In this document: positions 1 through 8,265 of the stretch, piece by piece
Layout of the letters: every line of letters begins with the position of its first letter
Position numbering within the stretch: the stretch's first letter is position 1
Origin: Tannerella sp.
GTDB lineage: Bacteria; Bacteroidota; Bacteroidia; Bacteroidales; Tannerellaceae
Direction of reading: 5' to 3'
Length of the DNA: 33,316 bases
Assembly: GCA_031260575.1 (NCBI GenBank)
Contig: JAIRJR010000126.1
Location: 1-33,316 of the forward strand
Notes under the pieces: generated by a model
The model's input: only the letters and a program-made list of their open reading frames with translations
What the model was told of the DNA's origin: nothing
Databases searched by the model: none
Translations under genes and position numbers: made by a program

Positions 1-1
1 T

Positions 2-505
2 GAAGTCGGTTCGGACATTGTTGTCATGCTACACCCTGATTATCAATACACCCCTTTGTTGATCCCATCCATTTGCCATATGATTGCCAATGGCTTATAT
101 CCGGTTGTGATAGCTTCCCGCATCATCGGAAAAGGAGCGCTTCAAGGGGGTATGCCCCGGTACAAATACATTGCCAACCGGTTATTGACATTGACGCAAA
201 ACATACTCATGGCCCAAAAGTTAAGTGAATATCATACCGGATACCGTGCGTTTTCCAAAGAGGTTTTGCAATCGGTCAATTTTAATGAGAATTCCGACGA
301 CTTCATCTTTGATAATCAGATGTTAGCCCAAATTTTTTTCAAAGGCTTCCGGATAGGCGAGGTGAGTTGTCCGACCAAATATTTCAAAGAAGCGTCTTCC
401 ATCAACTTTCTGAGAAGCGTTCAGTACGGATTTGGAGTTTTGGGTGTATCCTTTGCTTACCGGTTACAAAAAATGAGATTGGTACGATTTAAAATTTTCA
501 AATAA
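2..505 (+). CDS. Family 2 glycosyltransferase (dolichol-phosphate-mannose synthase-like), C-terminal part; truncated at the window edge
   Basis: The frame is open from base 2 (EVGSDIVVMLHPDYQYTP...), so the track start at 26 is probably internal. The HPDYQYTP, YHTGYRAFSKEVL and FKEASSINFLRSVQYGFGVL motifs are typical of DPM-synthase-like GT2 proteins. Confidence 0.8.
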   Translation, partial: EVGSDIVVMLHPDYQYTPLLIPSICHMIANGLYPVVIASRIIGKGALQGGMPRYKYIANRLLTLTQNILMAQKLSEYHTGYRAFSKEVLQSVNFNENSDDFIFDNQMLAQIFFKGFRIGEVSCPTKYFKEASSINFLRSVQYGFGVLGVSFAYRLQKMRLVRFKIFK

Positions 506-506
506 A

Positions 507-2501
507 ATGAAAGGAACAGCCCAAAAACAACGGAACGCTTCGAAAAGTCAGAAGGAAGTAACGACAAAAAATTCACTTCAAAAAACCTCTGATTTTTTTG
601 AACATAACCGAACGGTCTTATTTATTATATGCATGATCACGGGGGTACTGATGAGTATCCTATTGTTTGATGTTAAAGTAAGTCAAAGCGGTGATGACAG
701 CGATTATCTCATTTATGCAAATGATTTTTGGCGTCATTTTACCTTTCCCGGTTTTCGAGGGCCGTTGTATCCAATCATTTTAGCGCCCATAATCGGCATT
801 TTCGGGTTCAACCTGATTCTGGTGAAATCACTTTCCGCAATTTTCATTTTACTGTCTATTTGGTTGTTATACAAATCTTTCCAAGATAAAATTCCCGCAA
901 TGGTCTTAATGCCTGCTTTGTTGTTGACTTGCCTTTGTTCTTATCTGTTTTTTTATGCAAGTCATACATACAGCGAACCCTTCTTTATGTTGATGCAAAG
1001 CCTGTTTATTTTTTATTTTTCCAAATATTTTTTAGCGACAGCGGGAAGTCCTGCTCGCTTGTCAGGTATAGAAACCAATGGGGTTTCTTGCTCCATTGTT
1101 CAAAGAAGTTTGAAAACCGATTGGCCTAAATATCTTATTCTTGGTGGTATAGTCTTGGGAATGGGATTGACCCGCAGTATCGGTTTCAGTGTTTTGGGGG
1201 TTGTGATTCTCTTTTTTGCCATTGACAAACGCCTGAAAGATTTGGCTTATACACTTGCAGCTGCCATTTTGGTTTTCTGTATATTTCAACTCATCAAAAC
1301 TGTGGTATGGCCTGATGCAGGTTCGGCTTATGATATCAAAAACTATTTAGCCAAAGATTATTATAATCCCGTTGAATCGGAGAGCTTTTTGGGTTTTCTG
1401 AATCGCTTAACCGTAAATTCAAAAGTCTATCTTTCGGCTTTCCTGTGCCAATTTATGGGTGTCATGCCCGAAACTCCCAGCAATTTGTTAAAAACTGATA
1501 CTACACGTACAATCGTCATTTATCTGCTTTTTTTCTTTTGTTTGTTTATGGTTTTCAGATGCAATAAAGCATTGTTATTTACAGGTCTCTATGCCGGAGT
1601 CTTGAATTTTGTCAGTTTTGTCATTTTACAGACGATATGGGGGCAAGACCGTTTGATTGTCATTTACTATCCCTTAATCATCCTCCTTTTTCTGGGTGGG
1701 TTTTATTATCTTTTTCAATTCAAGGCAATCCAAAAATTCTTTTTCGTCTATCCTTTGATTATCCTGATCCTTTTCGTCGGAACAATTTCGATAACTACAA
1801 GCAGGATTGAGAGGAATTTCTCTGTATTACAAGAGAATATTCTTGGAGATCCATTATATGGTTTTACGCCTGACTGGTATAATTTTATCAAGGGCAGCCA
1901 ATGGGCGGCACAAAATTTAGATGAAAATGCAGTGATTGTCAGTCGCAAACCCAGTATTTCGACGGTTTATACCGGACGAAAATTTACCTGGTCGCCAACC
2001 GACATTACTGTTCCCTATGACATTTTTGCATTGACGCAAAGCACGGAAAATCAAGTGATTGTGGTTGCAAGCGGACTACATATTAGTCCTTATCTTCAAT
2101 ATATTATCGGTTCGCGCAAGACTTTTCCGTTCAAAGAAAAGATCGTAAACGGAGTACAGGTTTACAGGGTGCCCGGTAATGAATTGGATACATTTCTACA
2201 AACAATCCAAAATGAAAATATGGATTATACACTTGATTATAAGCCTTTTTTCGATAATTTGCCAAATGAGGATTTTCGCATCTACGACCCTGAAATGTTG
2301 CTCAATTATCTGATTGAAAACGACATTCGTTACCTCTTACTCCCCCAACTCCGTGTCGACCCTACCCGGAATACAGGGGTGTTTATCAATAATGTACATC
2401 GTTTTATCTGGTTTATTTCCTGCAAATATCCGGACAGGTTTCGTACCGTATATGTTGAAGGAAAAGAAGAACCTTGTGAAATCATAGAATTTATCCGTTA
2501 A
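507..2501 (+). CDS. Multi-pass membrane protein, ArnT/PMT-like (GT39-type) glycosyltransferase
   Basis: 664 aa with many hydrophobic segments and an early acidic motif (GDDSDYLIYA) followed by FRGPLYPIILAP, as in GT39-like enzymes. It starts 2 nt after the upstream GT2 stop. Confidence 0.7.
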   Translation: MKGTAQKQRNASKSQKEVTTKNSLQKTSDFFEHNRTVLFIICMITGVLMSILLFDVKVSQSGDDSDYLIYANDFWRHFTFPGFRGPLYPIILAPIIGIFGFNLILVKSLSAIFILLSIWLLYKSFQDKIPAMVLMPALLLTCLCSYLFFYASHTYSEPFFMLMQSLFIFYFSKYFLATAGSPARLSGIETNGVSCSIVQRSLKTDWPKYLILGGIVLGMGLTRSIGFSVLGVVILFFAIDKRLKDLAYTLAAAILVFCIFQLIKTVVWPDAGSAYDIKNYLAKDYYNPVESESFLGFLNRLTVNSKVYLSAFLCQFMGVMPETPSNLLKTDTTRTIVIYLLFFFCLFMVFRCNKALLFTGLYAGVLNFVSFVILQTIWGQDRLIVIYYPLIILLFLGGFYYLFQFKAIQKFFFVYPLIILILFVGTISITTSRIERNFSVLQENILGDPLYGFTPDWYNFIKGSQWAAQNLDENAVIVSRKPSISTVYTGRKFTWSPTDITVPYDIFALTQSTENQVIVVASGLHISPYLQYIIGSRKTFPFKEKIVNGVQVYRVPGNELDTFLQTIQNENMDYTLDYKPFFDNLPNEDFRIYDPEMLLNYLIENDIRYLLLPQLRVDPTRNTGVFINNVHRFIWFISCKYPDRFRTVYVEGKEEPCEIIEFIR

Positions 2502-2516
2502 AAAATCAATAATCAT

Positions 2517-3350
2517 ATGTTCAAGATCGGTTGTCACTTATCATCATCAAAAGGATTCTTTGCCATGGGCAAAGAGGCAGTTAGCATCGGAGCCAACACA
2601 TTTCAGTTTTTTACCCGCAATCCACGTGGCGGAAGCGCGAAGGCAATTGATAAAAAAGACGTTGCAGATTTTTTAGTATTGGCTCGGGATAATCATATAT
2701 CGTCGCTTGTCGCGCACTCGCCCTATACGTTGAATGCCTGCTCTGCCGATCCGCAAATCCGGAAATTTGCAGAATTTACGATGGACGACGATCTGCAACG
2801 GATGGAAAATGTACCCGGAAATTTCTATAATTTTCATCCCGGAAGTCATGTCGGACAGGGTGTGGAAACAGGTATTAATCTAATTGCCGGATTGTTAAAT
2901 AAAATCTTAAAGCCTGAACAAACAACGATTGTCCTATTGGAAACGATGGCCGGAAAAGGGAGTGAAATAGGTGGTTGTTTCGAAGAGCTGCAAACCATCA
3001 TTGAACGTGTCGAGTTGAATCACCTGATCGGCGTCTGTTTGGATACCTGTCATGTTTACGATGCCGGTTATGATGTGGTCGATCATTTGGACGATGTGTT
3101 GGAACAATTTGATCAAAGCATCGGACTAAACAGACTGCGCGCCATTCATCTGAACGACAGTATGTTTGGTTTTAAAAGCCACAAAGACCGACATGCCAAA
3201 ATCGGAGAAGGCAAAATCGGTATCGAAGCGATCACACGCATTATCAATCATCCTGCTTTACACGCTTTACCCTTTAACCTCGAAACACCCAACGAATTAG
3301 AAGGTTACGCATCTGAGATCGGATTGTTGAAAGGGCTGTATAAGAGATAG
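2517..3350 (+). CDS. nfo: Deoxyribonuclease IV (AP endonuclease, Nfo family)
   Basis: [62 protein letters not shown] and HLNDSM are diagnostic endonuclease IV motifs. Confidence 0.95.
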   Translation: MFKIGCHLSSSKGFFAMGKEAVSIGANTFQFFTRNPRGGSAKAIDKKDVADFLVLARDNHISSLVAHSPYTLNACSADPQIRKFAEFTMDDDLQRMENVPGNFYNFHPGSHVGQGVETGINLIAGLLNKILKPEQTTIVLLETMAGKGSEIGGCFEELQTIIERVELNHLIGVCLDTCHVYDAGYDVVDHLDDVLEQFDQSIGLNRLRAIHLNDSMFGFKSHKDRHAKIGEGKIGIEAITRIINHPALHALPFNLETPNELEGYASEIGLLKGLYKR

Positions 3351-3512
3351 TTTATTTTTTTTGTAACATAATTATGATTATCTTCGTAGCGGTTTTTACT
3401 TCCTGTCTTATTCCCCAAATGATCTATCACAGGATTAAACCAGTTTGGAGTGATAATGAACTTCGTTATTTGTTTTGCTCTATGTCATGTTAAGTAAAGA
3501 AGAAAAAAAATA

Positions 3513-4712
3513 ATGAAAAAAGAGAATTCTATATTAGCAACCATCCTGTTACTATTATTAACAGGCTGTGGCGGAGACAAGCACTCAAATGATGATGCTT
3601 TTATTACGGTTGATGTCACAAAGAATTATCCCAAAAAGGAATTAATCCTTCAGGATATTGCGGATGTGGAGTATATTCCACTGGAAACCACCGATGAGTT
3701 TATCAACCGGGGCTTGGTACGATCTGTCACTGATAATCATCTTGCGATCAGACTAGCCCGTCAAGAGGAAATAATGATATACGACAGACTTACGGGAAAG
3801 GCTCTGCATAAGATCAGTAAACGAGGCCAGGGTGCCGGAGAATATATATTCGCTACAAAAATGGTTGTTGATGATGAAAGGCAAGAACTATATGTCCGGC
3901 CATTTAGACAACAAAAGATTTTGGTGTATGACCTGGCAGGAAATTATAAACGCGATCTCGTTTTACCCAAAAACACACCATTGTACTTAAATTATATGTT
4001 TAACTATGACCGGGATCATTTGTTTTGTAGCAATGCGATATATGAAGAACCGGAAGACCAAGTATTTTGGATCATATCCAAACAGGATGGAAGTTTCGTG
4101 CGTGAAATTGTTATACCGTTCGAAAAAAAGATAGCGTATCCTCTGATAACCCCTGAGGGATACCTTTTAGAATGTATGCATTCGGCTCATCCGATAATTC
4201 CATTTAGAGATCAATTTATTATTGAACATCATTCAGCTGATACCATATACCGTTATTTGCCAAAGCAGGATCATCCGGTACCAATGATTGCAAGGACACC
4301 GTCTATTCAATCTATGAATCCGCATGTCATACTATTTCTTGAAGCTATAACCGAGGGCTACTACTTTATGAATGCGACAAAGTTGGAAGCACCCCCATTT
4401 CCCACCCCGGATAAACTGTTCGCTTTCGAATCATTTCCATCAAAAAAATTAGTTTATTGCAAAAAAGACAAGGCTATTTACGAATATACAATGTATAATG
4501 CGGATATAGACAACCAAACCGAGGTGATTCTAACTCAAGTGGATGACAAGGGGGGCTACGGTGGTGATATTATGTTTTGGTATCGTTTCGAAGCTTACAA
4601 GCTGGTAGAGTTATACAAAAAAGGCGAATTGAAGGGCCGTTTGAAAGAGATTGCAGCAGAATTGGATGAGGAAGATAATCCGGTGATTATGGTTGTAAAG
4701 CACAAGAAATAA
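3513..4712 (+). CDS. 6-bladed beta-propeller family lipoprotein (copy 1)
   Basis: Lipobox-like LLLLTGCGG; ELILQDIADVEYIPLETTDEF and C-terminal EEDNPVIMVVKHKK resemble Bacteroidetes 6-bladed beta-propeller lipoproteins. Paralogous to 4951..6108. Confidence 0.75.
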   Translation: MKKENSILATILLLLLTGCGGDKHSNDDAFITVDVTKNYPKKELILQDIADVEYIPLETTDEFINRGLVRSVTDNHLAIRLARQEEIMIYDRLTGKALHKISKRGQGAGEYIFATKMVVDDERQELYVRPFRQQKILVYDLAGNYKRDLVLPKNTPLYLNYMFNYDRDHLFCSNAIYEEPEDQVFWIISKQDGSFVREIVIPFEKKIAYPLITPEGYLLECMHSAHPIIPFRDQFIIEHHSADTIYRYLPKQDHPVPMIARTPSIQSMNPHVILFLEAITEGYYFMNATKLEAPPFPTPDKLFAFESFPSKKLVYCKKDKAIYEYTMYNADIDNQTEVILTQVDDKGGYGGDIMFWYRFEAYKLVELYKKGELKGRLKEIAAELDEEDNPVIMVVKHKK

Positions 4713-4738
4713 TGGTTAACGGTTAGTGGTTAATGGAT
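4713..4738 (+). repeat. Degenerate 7-bp tandem repeat (NGGTTAR, about 3.5 units)
   Basis: TGGTTAA|CGGTTAG|TGGTTAA|TGGAT directly after the stop codon of the upstream CDS. Confidence 0.7.
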
Positions 4739-4766
4739 CATCGAATACGGTTAGAACAGGATTTAA

Positions 4767-4925
4767 AGCAAATTGCGAATACTGGCTGAAAAAATCATCT
4801 ATCTGCTCCAATATCCTGAAGAAGCACGCAAATTGGGTGAGAACGGACGTAAAAGGTACGAAAAGATGTATACATCTGATATATTTAACATAAATCTTTG
4901 CAATGTAATTAAATCGGAATTTTAA
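4767..4925 (+). pseudogene. Remnant of a GT4/GT1-type glycosyltransferase C-terminus
   Basis: In-frame translation SKLRILAEKIIYLLQYPEEARKLGENGRKRYEKMYTSDIFNINLCNVIKSEF* matches the typical C-terminal helix of GT4 enzymes (LA..I..LL..PE.ARKLGENGRKR). There is no N-terminal part; an in-frame TAA lies at 4764-4766. Confidence 0.7.
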
Positions 4926-4950
4926 CAATAATTATAAAGCACAATTAAGT

Positions 4951-6108
4951 ATGAAAAAAGTAAAGCAATTTTCAATGATTATCTTACTGGTATTGCTGGC
5001 GGGATGCGAAGGCAAACAATCAACTCATGAACTCTTAACAGTTGATGTCACGAAAAGTTATCCTAAAAAGGAATTAATCCTTCAGGACTTTATGGAAGTA
5101 GAGTATATTCCGTTAGAAACTATTGATGAATTTCTGACTCAGGGTCAAATTATGGACATTGGAAAAGAAATCATTATAGTAAAGAATCGAATTAACGATG
5201 GCGATATTTTTATTTTCAACAGGAACGGAAAAGGTTTAAAAAAAATAAACCGGAAGGGTCAAGGCGGAGAAGAATATAATAGTATAATATCGATTACTTT
5301 AGACGAAGAAAAAGGGGAAATGTTTGTCAATGACTTTAATAAAGCAATTATATTTGTTTACGATTATAATGGTAGTTATCAAAGAAGTTTCAAGCATAAA
5401 GAAGAATTTAAATATGACCAAATTTTTAATTTTGATAAGAATTATTTAATTTGCCATGATGGTAAATTGATTATAGACGGTTCCAAAAGTTCGCAATCAT
5501 TTTTCATTATATCCAAACAGGATGGAAGTATTGTCAATGAAATTGAAATTCCATTTCAAAAAGAGACGTCGACGCTTATTATAAATTTAAATACAGCCTC
5601 AATGGCAAGTGCTCGCTATTTTCCTATAACTTCATTGAATGAAAGTTGGATATTAACATCATCCTCATCTGATACAATATACAGGTATTTATCTGACAAT
5701 ACTATGGCTCCGTTCATAGCAAGAACTCCAGCTATTCAATCCATGGATCCAGAGATTTTTCTTTTTCCGGGAATTATGACAGAACAATACTTTTTTATGG
5801 AAAGCGTAAAGAAAGAATGGGATTTTGTAGAAAAAAGTGGATTTCCTAGTACATATTTACTATACGACAAACCAAAGAAAACTATATTTGAATGTGCAGT
5901 ATACAATGATGATTATTCAGGTAAAGAATCTATATTGATGCAAGCAAGACCTTTATGTAGTGAAGTTTTTTTCTTAAAAAATATAGAAGCCTTCCAACTT
6001 GTTGAGGATTTTAAGAAAGGAATATTAAAAGGCAAGTTGAAAGAAATTGCGGCGACGATGGATAAAGAGGATAATCCGGTGATTATGGTGGTAAAACACA
6101 AAAAGTAG
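4951..6108 (+). CDS. 6-bladed beta-propeller family lipoprotein (copy 2)
   Basis: Lipobox LVLLAGCEG; DVTKSYPKKELILQDFMEVEYIPLET and DKEDNPVIMVVKHKK are nearly identical to copy 1, with a more diverged centre. Confidence 0.75.
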   Translation: MKKVKQFSMIILLVLLAGCEGKQSTHELLTVDVTKSYPKKELILQDFMEVEYIPLETIDEFLTQGQIMDIGKEIIIVKNRINDGDIFIFNRNGKGLKKINRKGQGGEEYNSIISITLDEEKGEMFVNDFNKAIIFVYDYNGSYQRSFKHKEEFKYDQIFNFDKNYLICHDGKLIIDGSKSSQSFFIISKQDGSIVNEIEIPFQKETSTLIINLNTASMASARYFPITSLNESWILTSSSSDTIYRYLSDNTMAPFIARTPAIQSMDPEIFLFPGIMTEQYFFMESVKKEWDFVEKSGFPSTYLLYDKPKKTIFECAVYNDDYSGKESILMQARPLCSEVFFLKNIEAFQLVEDFKKGILKGKLKEIAATMDKEDNPVIMVVKHKK

Positions 6109-6126
6109 ATTTGGATAATTATTTGT

Positions 6127-6300
6127 CTCTACGGTCGCCAGGATGCAGAAAATAGCGAATTACTCATGGGAGATATCCAAAAAATTTTAACCACTAAACT
6201 CGTAACATCCGAGTTTGAAAAATTCCCGACAAGTTTGTTTTACGGAAAAATGGGGCTGTCGATCTATTTGTTTCATTTATCTAAAATCGAAACCCCATGA
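6127..6300 (+). pseudogene. Possible remnant of a LanC-like (lanthionine synthetase C-like) protein, N-terminal region
   Basis: In-frame LYGRQDAENSELLMGDIQKILTTKLVTSEFEKFPTSLFYGKMGLSIYLFHLSKIETP*. The LFYGKMGLSIYLFHLSKI segment resembles the first LanC-type repeat (G(K/M)xGIxxFxxxYxR). There is no start codon context and it ends abruptly. Confidence 0.45.
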
Positions 6301-6304
6301 TGCA

Positions 6305-7486
6305 TCATTCAATCTTTTTGCATCGGATGATTACTTTTTTGCTATTTGCAAGCGTTGTGGCAAAAAGATAATCATCGCCTCCGTCGTCAATGCGGGTTCG
6401 TCGACGCAGTTCGTTGGCTTGCAGGGGGAAATTCCGGGTTGATATATGGGCTTTAGGTATGGTTTTATGGAGTAGTTTACAGCAATTCTTGTCAAATGGA
6501 ATGACCGCCTGTACTTGAAAAATACGTCCCGGAAATTCCCGGATTAATTGCCCTGAAGTATACAGATGGCTGTTAAGATGTAATTTCTCCAAATCAAAAC
6601 GGATCGCAATTTGTTTGAATCCACCTGCTTTTAAGATCGATGCATTCGGTTCATATAAATAAGTTTGAATAGAGGCGCTTATTGTGCAAATGGAAGTCTG
6701 TTCGCCGGTCAGCATAAAGTCAAAAGACTGTTCGTTGCCGTCAGTTGTAAAATTAACACAATAGATGACTGGCATCGGGGATACGATGCCCCGCTGACAT
6801 ACAAATAATAATTCCTTGCATTCATTTCGAACGGAAACGACATGTATCTCAGTTGTATCGGGCAATAAGGATAATGTATGGCGGAGATCAAGCATGGGAG
6901 ATAATTTGGCGATCACGTTTGGGGCTTTCGAAAAAAGCAAAGGCATGATTTTGACCAAGTCGGGTTCGCAGTCGGAAAGGGCGAAAAAACGGGTGTTCTG
7001 TTCGTTGCGGCGCGATGGGTCAACATAAATGATATTGGCGGAAGGTAATGATTTCAAACCATTTTCTGCGTCATCGTAATATCCTGTAATGTTTTTCAGA
7101 CCCAACTGCGAAAAATTATGCATCGCCATATCAAAACAGGATTTTGAGCGTTCGATATAGGTCACATGCCCGGCTTTCAGCGCAAAAAAATATGTGTCGA
7201 TGCCCAATCCGCCTGTCAGGTCGCAAAGATGGTCTTCAGCATGTATCAATCGTTGTTTGTAAAGGGCGGTTTGTTCGGATGAGCACTGTTCGACTGCTGT
7301 TTTGGAAGGGAACAGCAAAAAAGGATTTGCATACCAGGTTGGCAATTTTTCGCGAATCATCCTGCGCGCCCTGATTTGCTCTACTGCAAAAGGCACATCT
7401 ACATCGGGATAACGATTGGCGGAGAGCAATAATTGCATCCAATCCGCATGGATATGTTCTTTGATAAACTGAAATAGCGGATTCAA
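6305..7486 (-). CDS. Class I SAM-dependent methyltransferase with THUMP-like domain
   Basis: [26 protein letters not shown] (SAM motif I), [10 protein letters not shown], and C-terminal [11 protein letters not shown]-type [18 protein letters not shown]. Start codon appears to be TTG, overlapping the queC stop (TTGA). Confidence 0.8.
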   Translation of the reverse strand: MNPLFQFIKEHIHADWMQLLLSANRYPDVDVPFAVEQIRARRMIREKLPTWYANPFLLFPSKTAVEQCSSEQTALYKQRLIHAEDHLCDLTGGLGIDTYFFALKAGHVTYIERSKSCFDMAMHNFSQLGLKNITGYYDDAENGLKSLPSANIIYVDPSRRNEQNTRFFALSDCEPDLVKIMPLLFSKAPNVIAKLSPMLDLRHTLSLLPDTTEIHVVSVRNECKELLFVCQRGIVSPMPVIYCVNFTTDGNEQSFDFMLTGEQTSICTISASIQTYLYEPNASILKAGGFKQIAIRFDLEKLHLNSHLYTSGQLIREFPGRIFQVQAVIPFDKNCCKLLHKTIPKAHISTRNFPLQANELRRRTRIDDGGDDYLFATTLANSKKVIIRCKKIE

Positions 7487-8157
7487 TAGTTGTATGAATT
7501 ATGATGAACGCTTACAGTATATTGCTCCAAACCGCGTTGACGAAGTAAGCAAGCGGGGCATTCACCGCAGCCGGAAGCGGGGATACCGTTATAGCAGGTG
7601 ATGGTTTCGTTTTTCACCAATTCGAAAATTCCCAATTCTGCGGCAAGTTGCCATACGGCTTGCTTGTCTTTCCACATCAGGGGTGTGTGAATCACAAACT
7701 GTTCGTCGAAAGTAAGGTTGAGTGTTTCATTCAGCGAACAAATAAATGAATCCCTGCAATCGGGATAACCGCTAAAATCGGTTTGTGAAACGCCTGTGAC
7801 AAGATCGAAAATCTTCTTTTCGCGCGCTACAATTGCTGCTATGCTGATAAATAACAGGTTTCGACCGGGCACAAAGGTATTGGGCGGAAATTCTTGATTT
7901 TTCGCCTTATCCACTTCGATGGAATGATTGGTCAATGCGTTGTCATTCAAAGCGCCAATCATTCCGGCATCAATCACTCGAAAAGGGACATGGGCTTGAG
8001 TTGCTATTTTTTGAGCGATTTCAACCTCAATTTCGTGACGTTGTCCATAGCGAAAACAGATTGCTTCTACACCGGAGAAATGTTGCAATGCCCAATAAAG
8101 ACAGACCGTTGAGTCTTGTCCGCCGGAGAGTAATACCAATGCTGAATCTTTTGACAA
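7483..8157 (-). CDS. queC: 7-cyano-7-deazaguanine synthase QueC
   Basis: [19 protein letters not shown]-loop, [24 protein letters not shown] zinc-binding cysteines. Confidence 0.95.
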   Translation of the reverse strand: MSKDSALVLLSGGQDSTVCLYWALQHFSGVEAICFRYGQRHEIEVEIAQKIATQAHVPFRVIDAGMIGALNDNALTNHSIEVDKAKNQEFPPNTFVPGRNLLFISIAAIVAREKKIFDLVTGVSQTDFSGYPDCRDSFICSLNETLNLTFDEQFVIHTPLMWKDKQAVWQLAAELGIFELVKNETITCYNGIPASGCGECPACLLRQRGLEQYTVSVHHNSYNY

Positions 8158-8173
8158 TGATGAGTTGTGATTA

Positions 8174-8245
8174 ATTGAATAACTGAATAATTGAATAACT
8201 GAGTAACTGAATAACTAAGTAACTGAATAACAGAGTAACAGAATA
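8174..8245 (+). repeat. 8-bp tandem repeat (ACTGAATA)n, locus 1, about 9 units
   Basis: ATTGAATA ACTGAATA ATTGAATA ACTGAGTA ACTGAATA ACTAAGTA ACTGAATA ACAGAGTA ACAGAATA between the GH92 stop and the queC start (both genes on minus). Confidence 0.95.
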
Positions 8246-8265
8246 AAATATTAAATTTGGAACAA

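Noticed and set aside
6215-6442. 75-aa + strand ORF downstream of propeller copy 2
   Set aside because: Overlaps the LanC-like relic in a different frame and is antisense to the methyltransferase gene; no recognisable motif.
8174-8245. CRISPR-like array
   Set aside because: The unit is 8 bp and contiguous with no unique spacers; it is a minisatellite-type tandem repeat.
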